Part shown: positions 1 through 10,108 of the stretch, piece by piece
Layout of the letters: each line of letters opens with the position of its first letter
Position numbering within the stretch: the stretch's first letter is position 1
DNA from: Hyaloperonospora brassicae
Taxonomy: Eukaryota; Oomycota; Peronosporomycetes; Peronosporales; Peronosporaceae
Length of the DNA: 64,000 nucleotides
NCBI GenBank assembly: GCA_947650285.1
Contig: CANTFL010000222.1
Span: 49,567 to 113,566, forward strand
Reading direction: 5' to 3'
The notes under the pieces: generated by a model
Told to the model about the DNA's origin: nothing
The model's input: the letters and a program-made list of their open reading frames with translations, nothing else
Databases searched by the model: none
Translations under genes and position numbers: made by a program

Positions 1-2517
1 TCTCTCTTTGCGTTTTACGAGGGGCTCTCGATGCTAGTTAGGGTTCAAACAATACTAAGTGAAATTATATACTCAACGGCAAATTAGAAAACATAAATAG
101 ATTCTTTTATTTGCATAATTCTCATAACGTTTATGCTACAAATCTACTGTCCACTCATTCTTTCCTGCAAACAGTGGAGCAGCGATCCATCAATATATCT
201 GATGATTTCATCGTCTTAAACGTAGATGACGTCACTACTGGCAGGAGGTACTGGTGAACCCTATACACCGAGAGCAGAAGACTCAACTCTCTCTCTTTTG
301 CTCTTACCGTTTCAAGAACGGTGACGTCTCGATTGGCGTCGCTATAATAAATCGGTGAAGCTACAATCCTACATTTTTTGTCGCTCGCACGACATCCCAT
401 GCGTGAGATCAAAACTAGTTTGCATACTTGCCCATTCAAAATAAAAATGTGCCAATCATGAAGCCATCCTCCATAATTATTTACAGCGCATCACCTATCC
501 CAAAATGTGGGGAGGCGTTTAGAAAGGAAAGAGAAAAGAGTTTTTCTTGGTAGAATTTTCAAATTGTTTTAGGAAACCGCTATTGAGCCATCACCTTCTT
601 GCTAATTGACCCTCAGTCCCGAATCTTTTGAAATTTGATTGGTCAGAGTGTAAATGGGAACATCTCTTTAAAATCACCCAAATATTTTATACGTCACGAA
701 GAGACTTTGGTCTTCTTGGAATTTAGTCGATAGACACGGTTTTGAGCTGTTGTCGCCATATTGCTGCTGCTATGGACATTCTACAAGCCTGTGACACCAG
801 TGACCAGTGTATGTCATTTGTGTGGTGTTTTCTGCTTTGGCAGCGTGTATGTTTATGTACACGGAAAAGTTCCAGTGTCTGTTGGCATTCGCGGGAGTTC
901 CCAAGAATAGCGTAGCTCGAATTTTGCAGGTAAATCTTATGAGAAGAAATGGAGGTTACTGCTGCAGCAGAACATTGACGAGAAGCCACTAACAGTGCAT
1001 TCTGGTTGCAATTGCAGATTATGGTTAAGGTTAAACAGGTCCAAATGGATCAGTTGGCGCACACTATGTTGATTCTGAAGCTTGGCTAGATCGGTTTCGC
1101 GCTTGTTCATTACAATGCAGGAGACGGGCGACTTAATGGAGGTTGCAAGTTTCGATGTGGGTCTTTTGCCGAACGGAAAGCTGGTGGTACATGCACTTTT
1201 GGTTTTATGAGCTATAGATAAGGTGCTTGGCCACCTTGACCACGCATAGAAGAAGAAGGAGGAGGTGTGGCAGCAACGCAGCTCAAATGTCACGGCTAAA
1301 ATTATGTCTTGTGTACCAAATCGTGTTGATGGCAAACAAAACACATTCTTGTTCATTTATAATTGGGCGGTAGGCAACCACGTATTGTCATCATGAACAA
1401 TGTAATTACTTTATTACGTAGACCACGTTGCTGCATTTACATCTTCAACCTTATATTTTAGTGCTTCTGAATCTACTGTTGTTGCTGCTGGTGCTGTATT
1501 TGCTGATGATGGTGCTGATAGTGTTAAAGTAGCTGTTTCTTGTGCATGCCGACGACAGGTTCGGGCATTGTGACCTGTTTACTGGAAAGTCCGACATTGC
1601 CGGCGTCGTACAGATGCTCCAAAGCAGCGTCAACATGCTCGAATTGCGATAACAGTAGCTGCTTTGACCCCGTTGGTCGACCACGAGTCTGAGTTTTTGT
1701 AGGATTGCGAATACCGGCCTCTGGGACTGCCAAGAAATGGTAAAGCAGCACACGCTTGCAATGTTTTGGGGGCATTGTCGCATTCGTCTGCAATCCGCTT
1801 CATTACCATCCCGATTTCAACTTACCTATCCTCAATATGCATCTGTGTTGGCTGTACCAGCCATAAATGCCGATCAAAATCACTGACCGACCGTGATATC
1901 TCCCGGCTACAAATTCATGAGCACATGGATAGCCCATTGGGGATTTAGCGATCCTCACATCGACATTTGGAGTCGTTTACAATCCATGGCACGTTAATTA
2001 CAGCATGCAAACTTCGACACGTCTCGTTTTTTCGAAGCCGCTGCCGATACTGCGTATATGCTGCCTACAGCCTGCAACAGATATCTTAACCATCACTTCT
2101 GAAAACATTGGTCCAAAGTGCATATTAGTAATGACATTCTGCTTTGCATTTTGCTGCATAATAACAGCAAACTGACCTTCACATGCAAGGCGAACTGCTG
2201 AGTTCAATGATAATAGATGACCAGCGATGAGTCACTCGTCAGCGAAAAAATGATAATTACAAATCCAAGAGCTCAGTACTCAGCCACCTTACCGGTTTTC
2301 ACAGGTACTATTTATGAGAGCAGCATGAGGACTCTACACACGCAACTTAAAAAAGGCCATGTTGGCATTTATTCAGTAAGAAAACTGAAACAAATTCTTC
2401 TTGTACACAAGCCAAGTGTAATCAAGGTAGCTCATCGAGACGACTGTGAATGCAGCATGGATAGATGCCAGTTTTGACTCATAACACACTACGGTTGTGG
2501 CAGCAACAAGCCTGTAT
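1..2517. other. Anonymous region, no supported gene
   Basis: I see no convincing coding region here. Open frames are short, on both strands, overlapping and without recognisable domains. The only weak hint is a transposase-like basic motif on the - strand near 1680, listed separately. The right edge is set by the 5' LTR of gypsy-1. The bases just left of that LTR do not match those right of its 3' LTR, so this stretch and the LINE on the other side were probably not contiguous when the element inserted, or one side was later lost. Confidence 0.5.
1524..1793 (-). pseudogene. Possible C-terminal relic of a DNA transposase
   Basis: An 89-codon frame contains a short basic stretch T-R-G-R-P-T-G-S-K. 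It resembles the RGRP-type tail often seen near the C-terminus of MULE/FAR1-like transposases. An overlapping frame on the same strand (1451-1783) looks like its frameshifted continuation. No catalytic domain or terminal inverted repeats were found, so the assignment is a guess from one motif and could be wrong. Confidence 0.2.
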
Positions 2518-2910
2518 TGTTACGGGGCAGCCCGTTACATGGAAATTGTCGTTTGAGAGATAATGACAATAAAGAATATTATGTTGAATATTCTTTTAAC
2601 AATATCACCAATAGTGGTGATATTGATGGGTCGACCAAAGAGTCTGCTCATTGGTTGATATCTTGACGATATCAACCCACCAATCGCCGCAAGACGCGCG
2701 CAATGAGTGGTGAGTAGACGTCGTCATACATTCAGTTGGATTAGTATAATTAAGTGAGGTCAAACAGAGAGACAGTGGTTAAAGACTTAATTATATTAAT
2801 ATAACAGTTCTGCTTTTACCTTATCTACGCTTCCTCGTTTGCCTCGTGTACGTCTGTCGGGCGCACCGAAACCCTTGCGTTAAGCTCACGCAAGGGTGTA
2901 CCCCGTTACA
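2518..2910 (+). repeat. 5' LTR of gypsy-1
   Basis: This 393-bp LTR pairs with 10109-10501. It contains five strong stem-loops: 2518-2526/2531-2539 (one mismatch here, perfect in the 3' LTR), 2571-2580/2587-2596, 2601-2610/2615-2624, 2653-2662/2668-2677 and 2871-2880/2888-2897. The last four are perfect 10-bp stems. The element promoter and polyadenylation signals should lie here, but I could not place a TATA box with confidence. Confidence 0.9.
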
Positions 2911-2930
2911 CCTGGTAGCACTTCGTAGTC
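2911..2930 (+). promoter_or_regulatory. Primer-binding-site-like sequence of gypsy-1
   Basis: CCTGGTAGCACTTCG directly follows the 5' LTR. The TGGTAGCA core resembles the start of an initiator-tRNA-Met primer site and recurs as TTGGTAGCACTTG after the 5' LTR of gypsy-2, which supports a conserved priming role. The tRNA itself was not identified. Confidence 0.45.
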
Positions 2931-2954
2931 CTTCCAAGGACCACAGCATCCAAC

Positions 2955-4082
2955 ATGAACAAGTTGGATGATGAAGAGACCTCTCACGCCACGCGTGAAG
3001 GGTTAACCCATTTGAGTGACATCGAATGGAGTGCTGTAGAACGAATGAATTCTACCGTAGGCGAATTCTCCATTAGCGCCATGTTGGAGTCTCTAGACAG
3101 AGACCAACAACATGCCGCTATAGCCAAGTTCATTCAAAATGAACTTGTCGCCGAAAGGGAGAAAGTAGTCTTGCTTCACCAGCAAGGCTCTCAACAGGCC
3201 GAGCAGTTGAGAGAAATCGGTGCTTAACAGACGGAGCTGTTGAGACAGCAGCAATTCCATGCTGCTGTGGGCGGGACGGCGCATGCGCGTCGTCCCGAAG
3301 TCATGAAAGTTGACATCTCCAAGTACAGTGGAGTCCCGGAAGAATCCCTGTTACTGTGGTTTGTCGAACTCGACAGAGCCCTAAGGGCTCGTCGCGTCGA
3401 AGATGAGCAAATGAAACTCACATTTGATCAAACCCACTTGGCCGGACGTGCCAAAACTTGGTCCCTGGGGCTCGAGAGTAGCGACCCACATGTGTTTGGG
3501 TCGCTAGATGACTTCAATTCCCGGCTCAGAAAAACGTTTGAGCCGCCACGGGCTGAGTTCAGGGCTCGTTCAGAGCTCCTGAAACTCAAGCAGGGTAAGC
3601 GTGATGTGCACGCTTATGCACAACATATACGACTCCTTGCGAGTAGTATAACTGCAAACCCAGTTCATGAACACACGTTGATTACGGTGTTCATGCAAGG
3701 GCTCGCAGAGGGGCCCGTCAGGAGCCACCTATTCCGCCTTGAGCTGAATATGCTGGTAGAAGCGATATCAGCCGCGGAACAGGAAGAATTTAGCATGAGA
3801 CAGGCTTATGCTAGCTCAAACTCTTATCGTCCACCGAGACGACAAGAGATCGGAGGTCCAGAACCAATGGACCTCTGCTATGTTGAGATCGAGAGACCTC
3901 GCTCTTCGAACAACAAGCGATTGCAGAGGTGCAATCGCTGTCAGAAGTTAGGGCACTACGCATATGAGTGTAGTGCTCCACGCCCAGTACCCAACAGTAC
4001 TAAGCGAAATGGACGACCATTTGCCAGAAAGGTCAATGGGCGTGGGTCCAGCGCTGTTGCGAAACCGCAACAGCGAGACTGA
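2955..4082 (+). pseudogene. gag: gypsy-1 gag (one in-frame stop)
   Basis: This is the capsid/nucleocapsid polyprotein that packages element RNA. The frame opens with ATG at 2955 (M-N-K-L-D-D-E-E), meets a single TAA at 3225-3227, and continues in the same frame to 4082, giving about 375 codons if read through. The middle is a helical capsid-like domain. A CCHC zinc knuckle (C-N-R-C ... G-H-Y-A-Y-E-C) is encoded at 3930-3971. The stop most simply reflects one point mutation (for example CAA to TAA). Nothing around it marks a programmed readthrough signal. Pol begins downstream in a different frame at 4160. Confidence 0.85.
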
Positions 4083-4159
4083 CCATCAAAAAATGGTCGG
4101 GGTCAGTAGGGGCGGAGCGCCCTACTGATCCAGCAACCTCAAGAGAATTTGCAAATCTC

Positions 4160-5587
4160 TTGACGAAAGTTGCTCCAGATACACAATCATTGTGTGTCTC
4201 TGCACCTGGTGATGACGTTTCGCTCATCACCTTGAAGTTGGAAGCGACAAATGATTTGTCGCTTCGTGCCCTAGTAGACTGTGGGGCGTCGAACAACTTT
4301 GTTCGACGCCAGTCACTAGAGGATCGTAGGCTCAAGTTCGTTGAGCGCGACATTCCCCTCACGAGGATGACGGTGCGGCTTGCAACAAGCGCATCGATTA
4401 CCGTTGAGAAACGTGTAGTAGGAATCCACTACGCGTTTGAGGTTGAACAGTACGATGATGACTTCATCGTACTGGATCTGGATGACAAATGTGATGTCAT
4501 CCTGGGATTACCTTGGCTCAGAAAATACGAGCCAAGGGTGAGCTGGCAGCATCGATCCGTGAAGATGCCTGCCGCTTGTTCATCAGATGGCCATCTGATG
4601 AACGTCATGGAGCATCCACAAGCGTGTGGATGTTCTGCGAGTGAGTGCGATGGCCTCACTTGCGGTACGGTCGTTCGCACGACTGCACAAGATCACAGTG
4701 TAGTTGATCACTACACTGTGGAGCAAGCTCCCGGCGGCTGTACAGAAGTACAGGCTGCGCCGAAGGTCCACCACTCGAATAAGTCGAGTGGACCGGGACA
4801 TGGATGCATGCCTAGCGGGCAGCATCTTAGAAGAAAGAAACCTGTTGCCTCCAAAGGGCAACATGGACATCCTAGGTCGACTGGAGAGTCGACCGTAGAG
4901 GATCGGTGCCTGACTGTGGTTGCACAGCCACAGTCAGAAGACGTCGAGAGAATAAGTCCCCACGTACTTGAGGAAGGAATTTCTCAAAAGTCACTTGCTG
5001 AAGGATCAGGCCCTCAGCAACCTGTGGAAGCAAGTTCCCAGGAAGAAACCGAGACGTTGAACGTCTTAGTCAATGACAGATCAATTGTAGGCGCTTATAC
5101 ACTTGATCTGATGGTGCCTCCGAAATTAACTTCGGAGATAACTCAATTGCCAACGCTAGAACCGAAACGGTTCTTGCGTGATCTGCGTAGTGGCAAAGTC
5201 AAGCAGATCTGCATACTCGTCACAGATGATGAGTATGTGGCCGATATTCGGTCGGCCACAGTATTTGCTGAGAACGAACGGATTCTCAGCAGCTCATCGA
5301 TGGACGAAAGTGTCCTCGATGAGAAGACCCGGATTGAGCGATACAAGTCTCAATCCTGGGAGTCACTTCAGGCAAATCCTTTGTATAAGGATTTGATCGA
5401 ATTCAAGGATGTATTTTCTGAATCCGTACCGTGCGATTTGCCGAAGGACAAAGGCACTCGACACGAGATCGAGATCAAACCGGGCTCGAAGTACTGTGTC
5501 ACGAAACAGTGTCCACTGCCTCGAGAACAAGTACTAGCGATCGACAAGTTCTTTGCCGATCGCTTAGCAGCGGTCCATGTGAGGTAA
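4160..5587 (+). pseudogene. pol: gypsy-1 pol, protease and linker to RT
   Basis: The N-terminal part of pol is a retropepsin-like aspartic protease. The active-site motif is L-V-D-C-G-A-S-N-N-F, the D-C-G-A-S version of D-T/S-G common in chromovirus-type elements. The C-terminal I-L-G hydrophobic motif follows (V-I-L-G-L-P-W-L). A long hydrophilic linker of about 300 residues leads into the first RT residues (I-E-I-K-P-G-S-K-Y). The frame ends at TAA 5585-5587, where a glutamate codon would be expected, and a one-base deletion a few codons later moves RT into the next frame. The segment is rich in perfect hairpins, including a 26-bp palindrome at 4578-4603. Confidence 0.85.
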
Positions 5588-6669
5588 TCGACATCCCTCA
5601 CACCTCTCCGACCTTCTGTGTGCGAAAGGCCACAGGAGGATGGCGGATAGTGCACGCATTCAACAAATTGAATGCTGCAACGGTACCGGCTCAGACGCGA
5701 ATACCGAGGAAGGACGTAATCATAGATGGTGTGTCAAAGAGTACCATCTTTTCGTCCATGGATCTGATGGACGGATTCTATCAGATCCTCATGCGTGAAC
5801 GGAACATCCCGTACACAGCAGTGAGCATCCTCAGCGGTATAATGTGGGAGTGGCTAGCGATGCCACAGGGGCTGAGCAATGCCCCTGCTACTTTCAACAG
5901 ATGTGTTACAAATCTGGTGAGACCTGTGCGAGACTTCGCACCGAGTTACTTCGAAGATGTGTTCGTTCATAGCCGGGCTATGGACGGAAAGACGGACGTT
6001 GAAGTTCACAGAACTCACGTTCGTCAGGTTCTTCAACTTATGCGCAAGCATAAGTTGTACGCCAACCTCAAGAAGTGCATATTCGCGGCTAGCGAAATAC
6101 CACTTCTTGGGTGCATCGTGGGTAAACACGGCGTACGCCCTGATCTCGAAAAGATCAAGGCTATCACCAATTGGCCAGTGCCATTCGATGTCAAGGGGCT
6201 AAGGAAGTTCCTTGGGCTAGCGGCGTACTTGCACAAGTACTCGCGCAACTACGCCGAGATGAATGTTCATCTTTCTTGCTTGCTCAAGAAAAATGTCAAG
6301 TGGTCATGGAACGCTGAGTGCCAGCGTTTCTTTGAAGGTATCAAGCAAAGATTGATGCAATCGCCGATCTTGGCGATTGCAGATCAGGACAGACCATTTC
6401 ATATGGTTTGTGACGCCAGCGATTTTGCAATCAGCTGTGCGTTAATGCAATTTGACGCAGATGGCGCGGAGCGCGTCATCTGTTATCAGTCGCGTCAGCT
6501 GCAAGCAGCTGAGCGCAATTACCCAGTGCATGACAAGGAACTCCTTGCCATGAAGTACGCACTGGCTAAGTTCCGGATCTATCTATTGGGAGATAGACCG
6601 TTCATCGTCGATACGGACCATGCGTCATTACGCACGGTCGCAAAAGCCCACACATCTCGCAAAGAATAG
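5588..6669 (+). pseudogene. pol: gypsy-1 pol, reverse transcriptase and RNase H
   Basis: After the lesion near 5585-5598 the frame stays open to 6669. Visible RT blocks are S-P-T-F-C-V-R-K, W-R-I-V-H-A-F-N-K-L-N, F-S-S-M-D-L-M-D-G-F-Y-Q (catalytic Asp), the L-P-Q-G-like block M-P-Q-G-L-S-N-A-P-A-T-F, and the YxDD box. That box reads Y-F-E-D at 5947-5958, so the first catalytic Asp is Glu. RNase H follows (V-C-D-A-S-D-F-A; E-L-L-A-M-K-Y-A; D-H-A-S-L-R-T). A one-base deletion near 6640 causes the stop at 6667-6669; the true continuation is one frame over (S-Q-R-I-A-R-W-L-S-F-F-A-E-Y at 6657 on). Confidence 0.9.
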
Positions 6670-7217
6670 CGAGGTGGCTGTCTTTCTTCGCGGAGTATAA
6701 CTTCTCCTTGGATTATAAACCAGGACGACTACTCGTCGTCGCGGATGCGCTCTCGCGCCGGCCCGATTTCGAGCCGGACGCACAACCAAACAGTAAGGAT
6801 AAGCCCACTGTTGCGACACTGTCAGTCAGTGTTCCGTCGTCAAGCTTACTTGACGACGTACGAAAGGCATACGCAGAAGATAAGGATCTTATGCGATTGA
6901 TGGATCATCTGGTGAAACCATCCAGTAAATCAATGAGGGATTTACCGGCTTTGTACCGATCCTCATCGGATCGGTATAGTACACGCAACGGATTGCTGTA
7001 CTATACAGCTGTTGCCGACGACACGCCTCGTGTCGTCGTACCCGCTCATCATGACTTGCGTTTGCGCATCATGTATGAGTGTCACGATGCCCCAACAGGC
7101 GTCCATCGTGGTAGAGAAAAGACTTACCTCACGGTAAGTCGTGAATTTTACTGGCCCCGCCAGTACCTGTTTACACGCAAGTACATACGTGCTTGCGAGG
7201 TTTGCCAACGGGTGTGA
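6657..7217 (+). pseudogene. pol: gypsy-1 pol, RNase H end and integrase zinc domain
   Basis: The frame covers the end of RNase H (D-Y-K-P-G-R ... V-A-D-A-L-S-R-R) and the integrase HHCC domain: H-D-A-P-T-G-V-H-R-G, then Y-W-P and C-E-V-C. It ends at TGA 7215-7217 because of an apparent 2-bp (TG) duplication in GTGTG. The next frame (from 7193) continues K-P-S-P-S-S without loss. Confidence 0.85.
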
Positions 7218-8023
7218 AGCCTAGTCCTTCATCCCGTGCGCCATTACAGCCTCTGCCTGTTCCGACAGAGTGCTGGCTGTCCGTTTTAATGGATTTCGTC
7301 TTCGGTTTTCCCGAAGACGCTCACAAAAATAATGGTATTCTTGTGTTTGTTGACCGATTCAGCAAGATGGTCCATCTTGCTGCTGTACCCGAGTTGATCA
7401 AGGCTCAAGGTTGTGCTCGTGTTTTTCTCGACACGGTCTTTAGACTCCACGGGTAACCCCGTGAACTCGTATCCGACCGTTACTCTCGATTCACGGCGGA
7501 ATTTTGGCAATCCGTGTTCCGTTCTCTCAAAACACGGTTGACGATGTCCACTTCTGACCATCCCAAAACAGATGGTCAGAAGGAATGTGCGAACCGTGTC
7601 CTCGAAGAGATCCTTCGAGGATATGTCCACTCGTTGTCGAGTTGGAGCGAATTCCTACCCACGGTGGAATTCGCCATCAATAATTCGGTGCATGCCTTAA
7701 CACAGCACACACCGTTTTACGTGAATGGTTTACGCGATCCACGCGTGCCCGCCCTTCTAGAGTGTAACTCTTGGATAAGGGGGGAGGGACTCGTTCGAGC
7801 AAAAACCGTTTTGGCTCTTGCTCATCACGTGTCGACGCTAACGTCGTCACGTATGATGCCGATGTCGATCAGGTCGACATCGATGAAGCACACCACCGCA
7901 ATAATAGCGACAACGCTATTATTGGATCGGATGATGATGACGATGCTGGTATATTCAGCATCGTCAACGATTATTCCAGCGAGGAAGAAGACAACCTCGC
8001 TGAAGAAGAGAGCAATCTCTTAG
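7193..8023 (+). pseudogene. pol: gypsy-1 pol, integrase catalytic core
   Basis: This is the rve-type integrase core that joins element DNA to the genome. The three catalytic positions are visible: Asp in V-L-M-D-F-V-F-G, Asp in V-S-D-R-Y-S-R-F, and Glu in K-T-D-G-Q-K-E-C. An in-frame TAA at 7454-7456 falls where a Leu codon is expected (L-H-G-stop-P-R-E-L). The frame continues to about 7770, after which a one-base shift in the G-rich run near 7778 moves the tail into the frame beginning at 7771. Confidence 0.85.
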
Positions 8024-9003
8024 TAGTGCGCACGAAGCGCACTGAAAGACAAAACAAAGAGTCAGCAGAGAACTTCTTGCTGAATCGAGAAGCGGTAGTC
8101 CGTTTCGTTCAGGACTCCATCGCAAATGCGGTGGACCGCCAGAAACGGAACGCAGACAAGAATGGAAGAGCAAATGTTCTTTCATTTAGAGTTAACGACC
8201 TAGTACTACTGTCTACGGTAAACTTACCTGGACATGCAGTCACTAGTGTCGGCAGTAGTAAACTACTGCCGAAATACGTTGGGCCATTTCGAGTGTTGCA
8301 TCGCAAGGGCAATGCATACACACTCGAATTGCCACGTAAGATGCGCACGCATACTACGTTTTACGTGGGGAGGCTTAGGTCGTACTGTCAGTACGAGCCT
8401 TCTTTTTTCGATGAAGATAGCCCCCACCTTCAAGAACATCCATCAAGTTCTCGCGTTCGCGCTCCAGACGATCCGTCTGGTCGCGCAGATATGATACCTC
8501 GGAACTCAAGCGAGATATCTCTCCGCGAGCTGTCGCCAGCTCGCCGTAAAGGGAGCGGACATCCCGCTCGACCTGAAGCTGCGCTGTGGCATAATCGGCG
8601 CGGTCTCTCGCCCAATCATCCTCGCGATCCTTGCGGTTCTTCCGCACGGTATCAGTCAAAGCGTAGCGCCGGTCGCGCTCGTGCTTCAAGTCATCGCGCA
8701 ATTCATCGATTGTGCGATCCATCTCGTAAGGGTCGAGATGGTGAGCAGAATCATCTGGAGGAGGTCTTTCCTCCTCCACCACATCCTCTGGTGGATTCTC
8801 ACGGTGGCCAACGATTTCTAGTGGAGCGTATCTTGAATCAACGTGACGATTCAGGATCAAGGACGAGCTACCTTGTCCAGTGGCGGGGGTATCCACCCTC
8901 TTGGAACAGCTGGGAGCCCCGCTCTCAGCTGTTGATGGATGTTGAAGGTCTCGTCCGCCAGTATGACGAGACTCATCCGATTGGCCCTATGGCCCATCTG
9001 TAA
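7771..9003 (+). pseudogene. pol: gypsy-1 pol tail: GPF/Y module and chromodomain
   Basis: The frame is open for 410 codons. It holds an acidic spacer (D-D-D-D-D, E-E-E-D), then an integrase C-terminal module with K-Y-V-G-P-F-R-V and L-P-R-K-M-R-T-H. A low-complexity Arg/Ser/Pro stretch (about 8440-8800) follows. It ends in a chromodomain encoded at about 8815-8985 (F-L-V-E-R-I-L, Y-L-V-Q-W-R-G-Y, W-N-S-W-E-P). In chromoviruses this domain directs integration to modified chromatin. The low-complexity stretch is the part that reads as a coiled coil on the opposite strand. Confidence 0.85.
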
Positions 9004-9976
9004 ACACGCGCCCTAGGCGCCTGTAGACGGATTGCAAGTTAGCAATCGCGTCACGCATCTCAGCCGAGATGTGTGCCCTTCCCCAGGGCGAACTTAGGGA
9101 ATACACGTCCCTATGTGCACGCTGCGAGTTGTAAACACAACTCGCACAAGGGTCTCCCCATGTGAGGCAAGGAATGTCTGCCTCACTCGACAAACAGTGC
9201 AACCGGTACCTTGCACCGGTTGGCGTTCGCTTTTCGAACCTGAGGCGTACCGCCTCAAGTTTCTTGAGCCACCCTTCTCGTCTAAAATTCTTTACGTTTT
9301 GGACGAACGCGTTCCACGCAGCCAAAAGCGATGCTTTGTCACGCTTTTGGTTGCTGTCGTACGATCGGTGTCTAAGAAAGACATCGGGATAAAAATCTTC
9401 TTTAGCGCGAAAGTTCTTCGCGCTGGAACTCAAGCCGTGAAGCTCAGTCGCATCGAATAAGGGTATTCAATGGTGTTGGCTTGTCTCGTGAGACAAGCCA
9501 TTGATGAGCCGTTCGGGCAGACGCCACGGCTTCAGCTCATCACGCTTCAAAGTGGTACCCTTGTCGGTACCACGGTTGTCAGTATGACGATGGCTTGCAC
9601 CATCGTCAAGTCGCTCGTGCGAAGGAGCACGAGTTGATCGCGGTGATGAGCAATCATACTCATCATCAGACTCATCATCACTTCCGAACAGACTGTGACG
9701 CATGTCACGAGTTCGTATGTCCGGCAGTGTCGTGGATGAATGAGGCACCGCAGGTGAACGCGATGCCTCCAAAGGCTTTTCCGAGTCAGACACGTCTGAA
9801 TCGCCAGAGTAGATGACCTCAACGTCGGGGTCATCGTGCGCACGCGGTGTTGTACCGCGTGCACCTGCAGCACCTGTTCCTGCAGGCGGAGAACGAGCAG
9901 CAGACGACGAATCGTCTGCCGCAGAGGCTGGCACAGCAGCGGACTGTGCGTGTCTTGGGTCACCTCGCATAGACAT
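8375..9976 (-). pseudogene. Antisense ORF of gypsy-1 (unknown protein with coiled coil)
   Basis: On the - strand one frame runs from ATG at 9976 to a stop at 8375, 533 codons, broken only by TGA at 9469-9467 and TAG at 8989-8987. The N-terminus is Ala/Ser/Pro-rich and disordered; residues 51-61 form an acidic motif D-V-E-V-I-Y-S-G-D-S-D. The middle is basic (S-S-A-K-N-F-R-A-K). The C-terminal part (about 8722-8431) is a clear heptad-rich coiled coil (for example I-D-E-L-R-D-D-L-K). It faces pol, overlaps the chromodomain on the other strand, and starts just before the polypurine tract. I do not recognise the family. Gypsy-2 has a related frame in the same place, which argues against chance. 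Hairpin density could inflate strand symmetry, so protein-level conservation is the key test. Confidence 0.6.
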
Positions 9977-10069
9977 GTTAACTATGCGAGGTCAAGCGGA
10001 AAGTGAATGGAACAGACCCAACAAGTGATCCCTGTCCCAATGGTGCCCAATGAGTGGCCGCCATATTTT

Positions 10070-10108
10070 TGATAGTCATACGGTGACTATCAGTTAAGAG
10101 GGGGGTGA
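10070..10108 (+). promoter_or_regulatory. Hairpin and polypurine tract before the 3' LTR
   Basis: A perfect 9-bp stem (TGATAGTCA at 10070-10078, TGACTATCA at 10084-10092, loop TACGG) sits directly before AAGAGGGGGGTGA. The purine run is the expected priming site for plus-strand DNA and abuts the LTR start at 10109. The hairpin is also about 95 bp upstream of the antisense ORF start. Confidence 0.65.

Noticed and set aside
155..439. 94-codon - strand frame as a gene
   Set aside because: No start context, domain or homologue-like pattern; it is short enough to be chance.
7771..8374. Acidic spacer in the pol tail as a separate gene
   Set aside because: It is in frame with the GPF module and chromodomain and follows directly from integrase after one frameshift.
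2955..9003. Frequent in-frame stops as a sign of an alternative genetic code
   Set aside because: All three stop codons occur at unrelated positions and are accompanied by frameshifts; this is decay, and intact stretches use the standard code.
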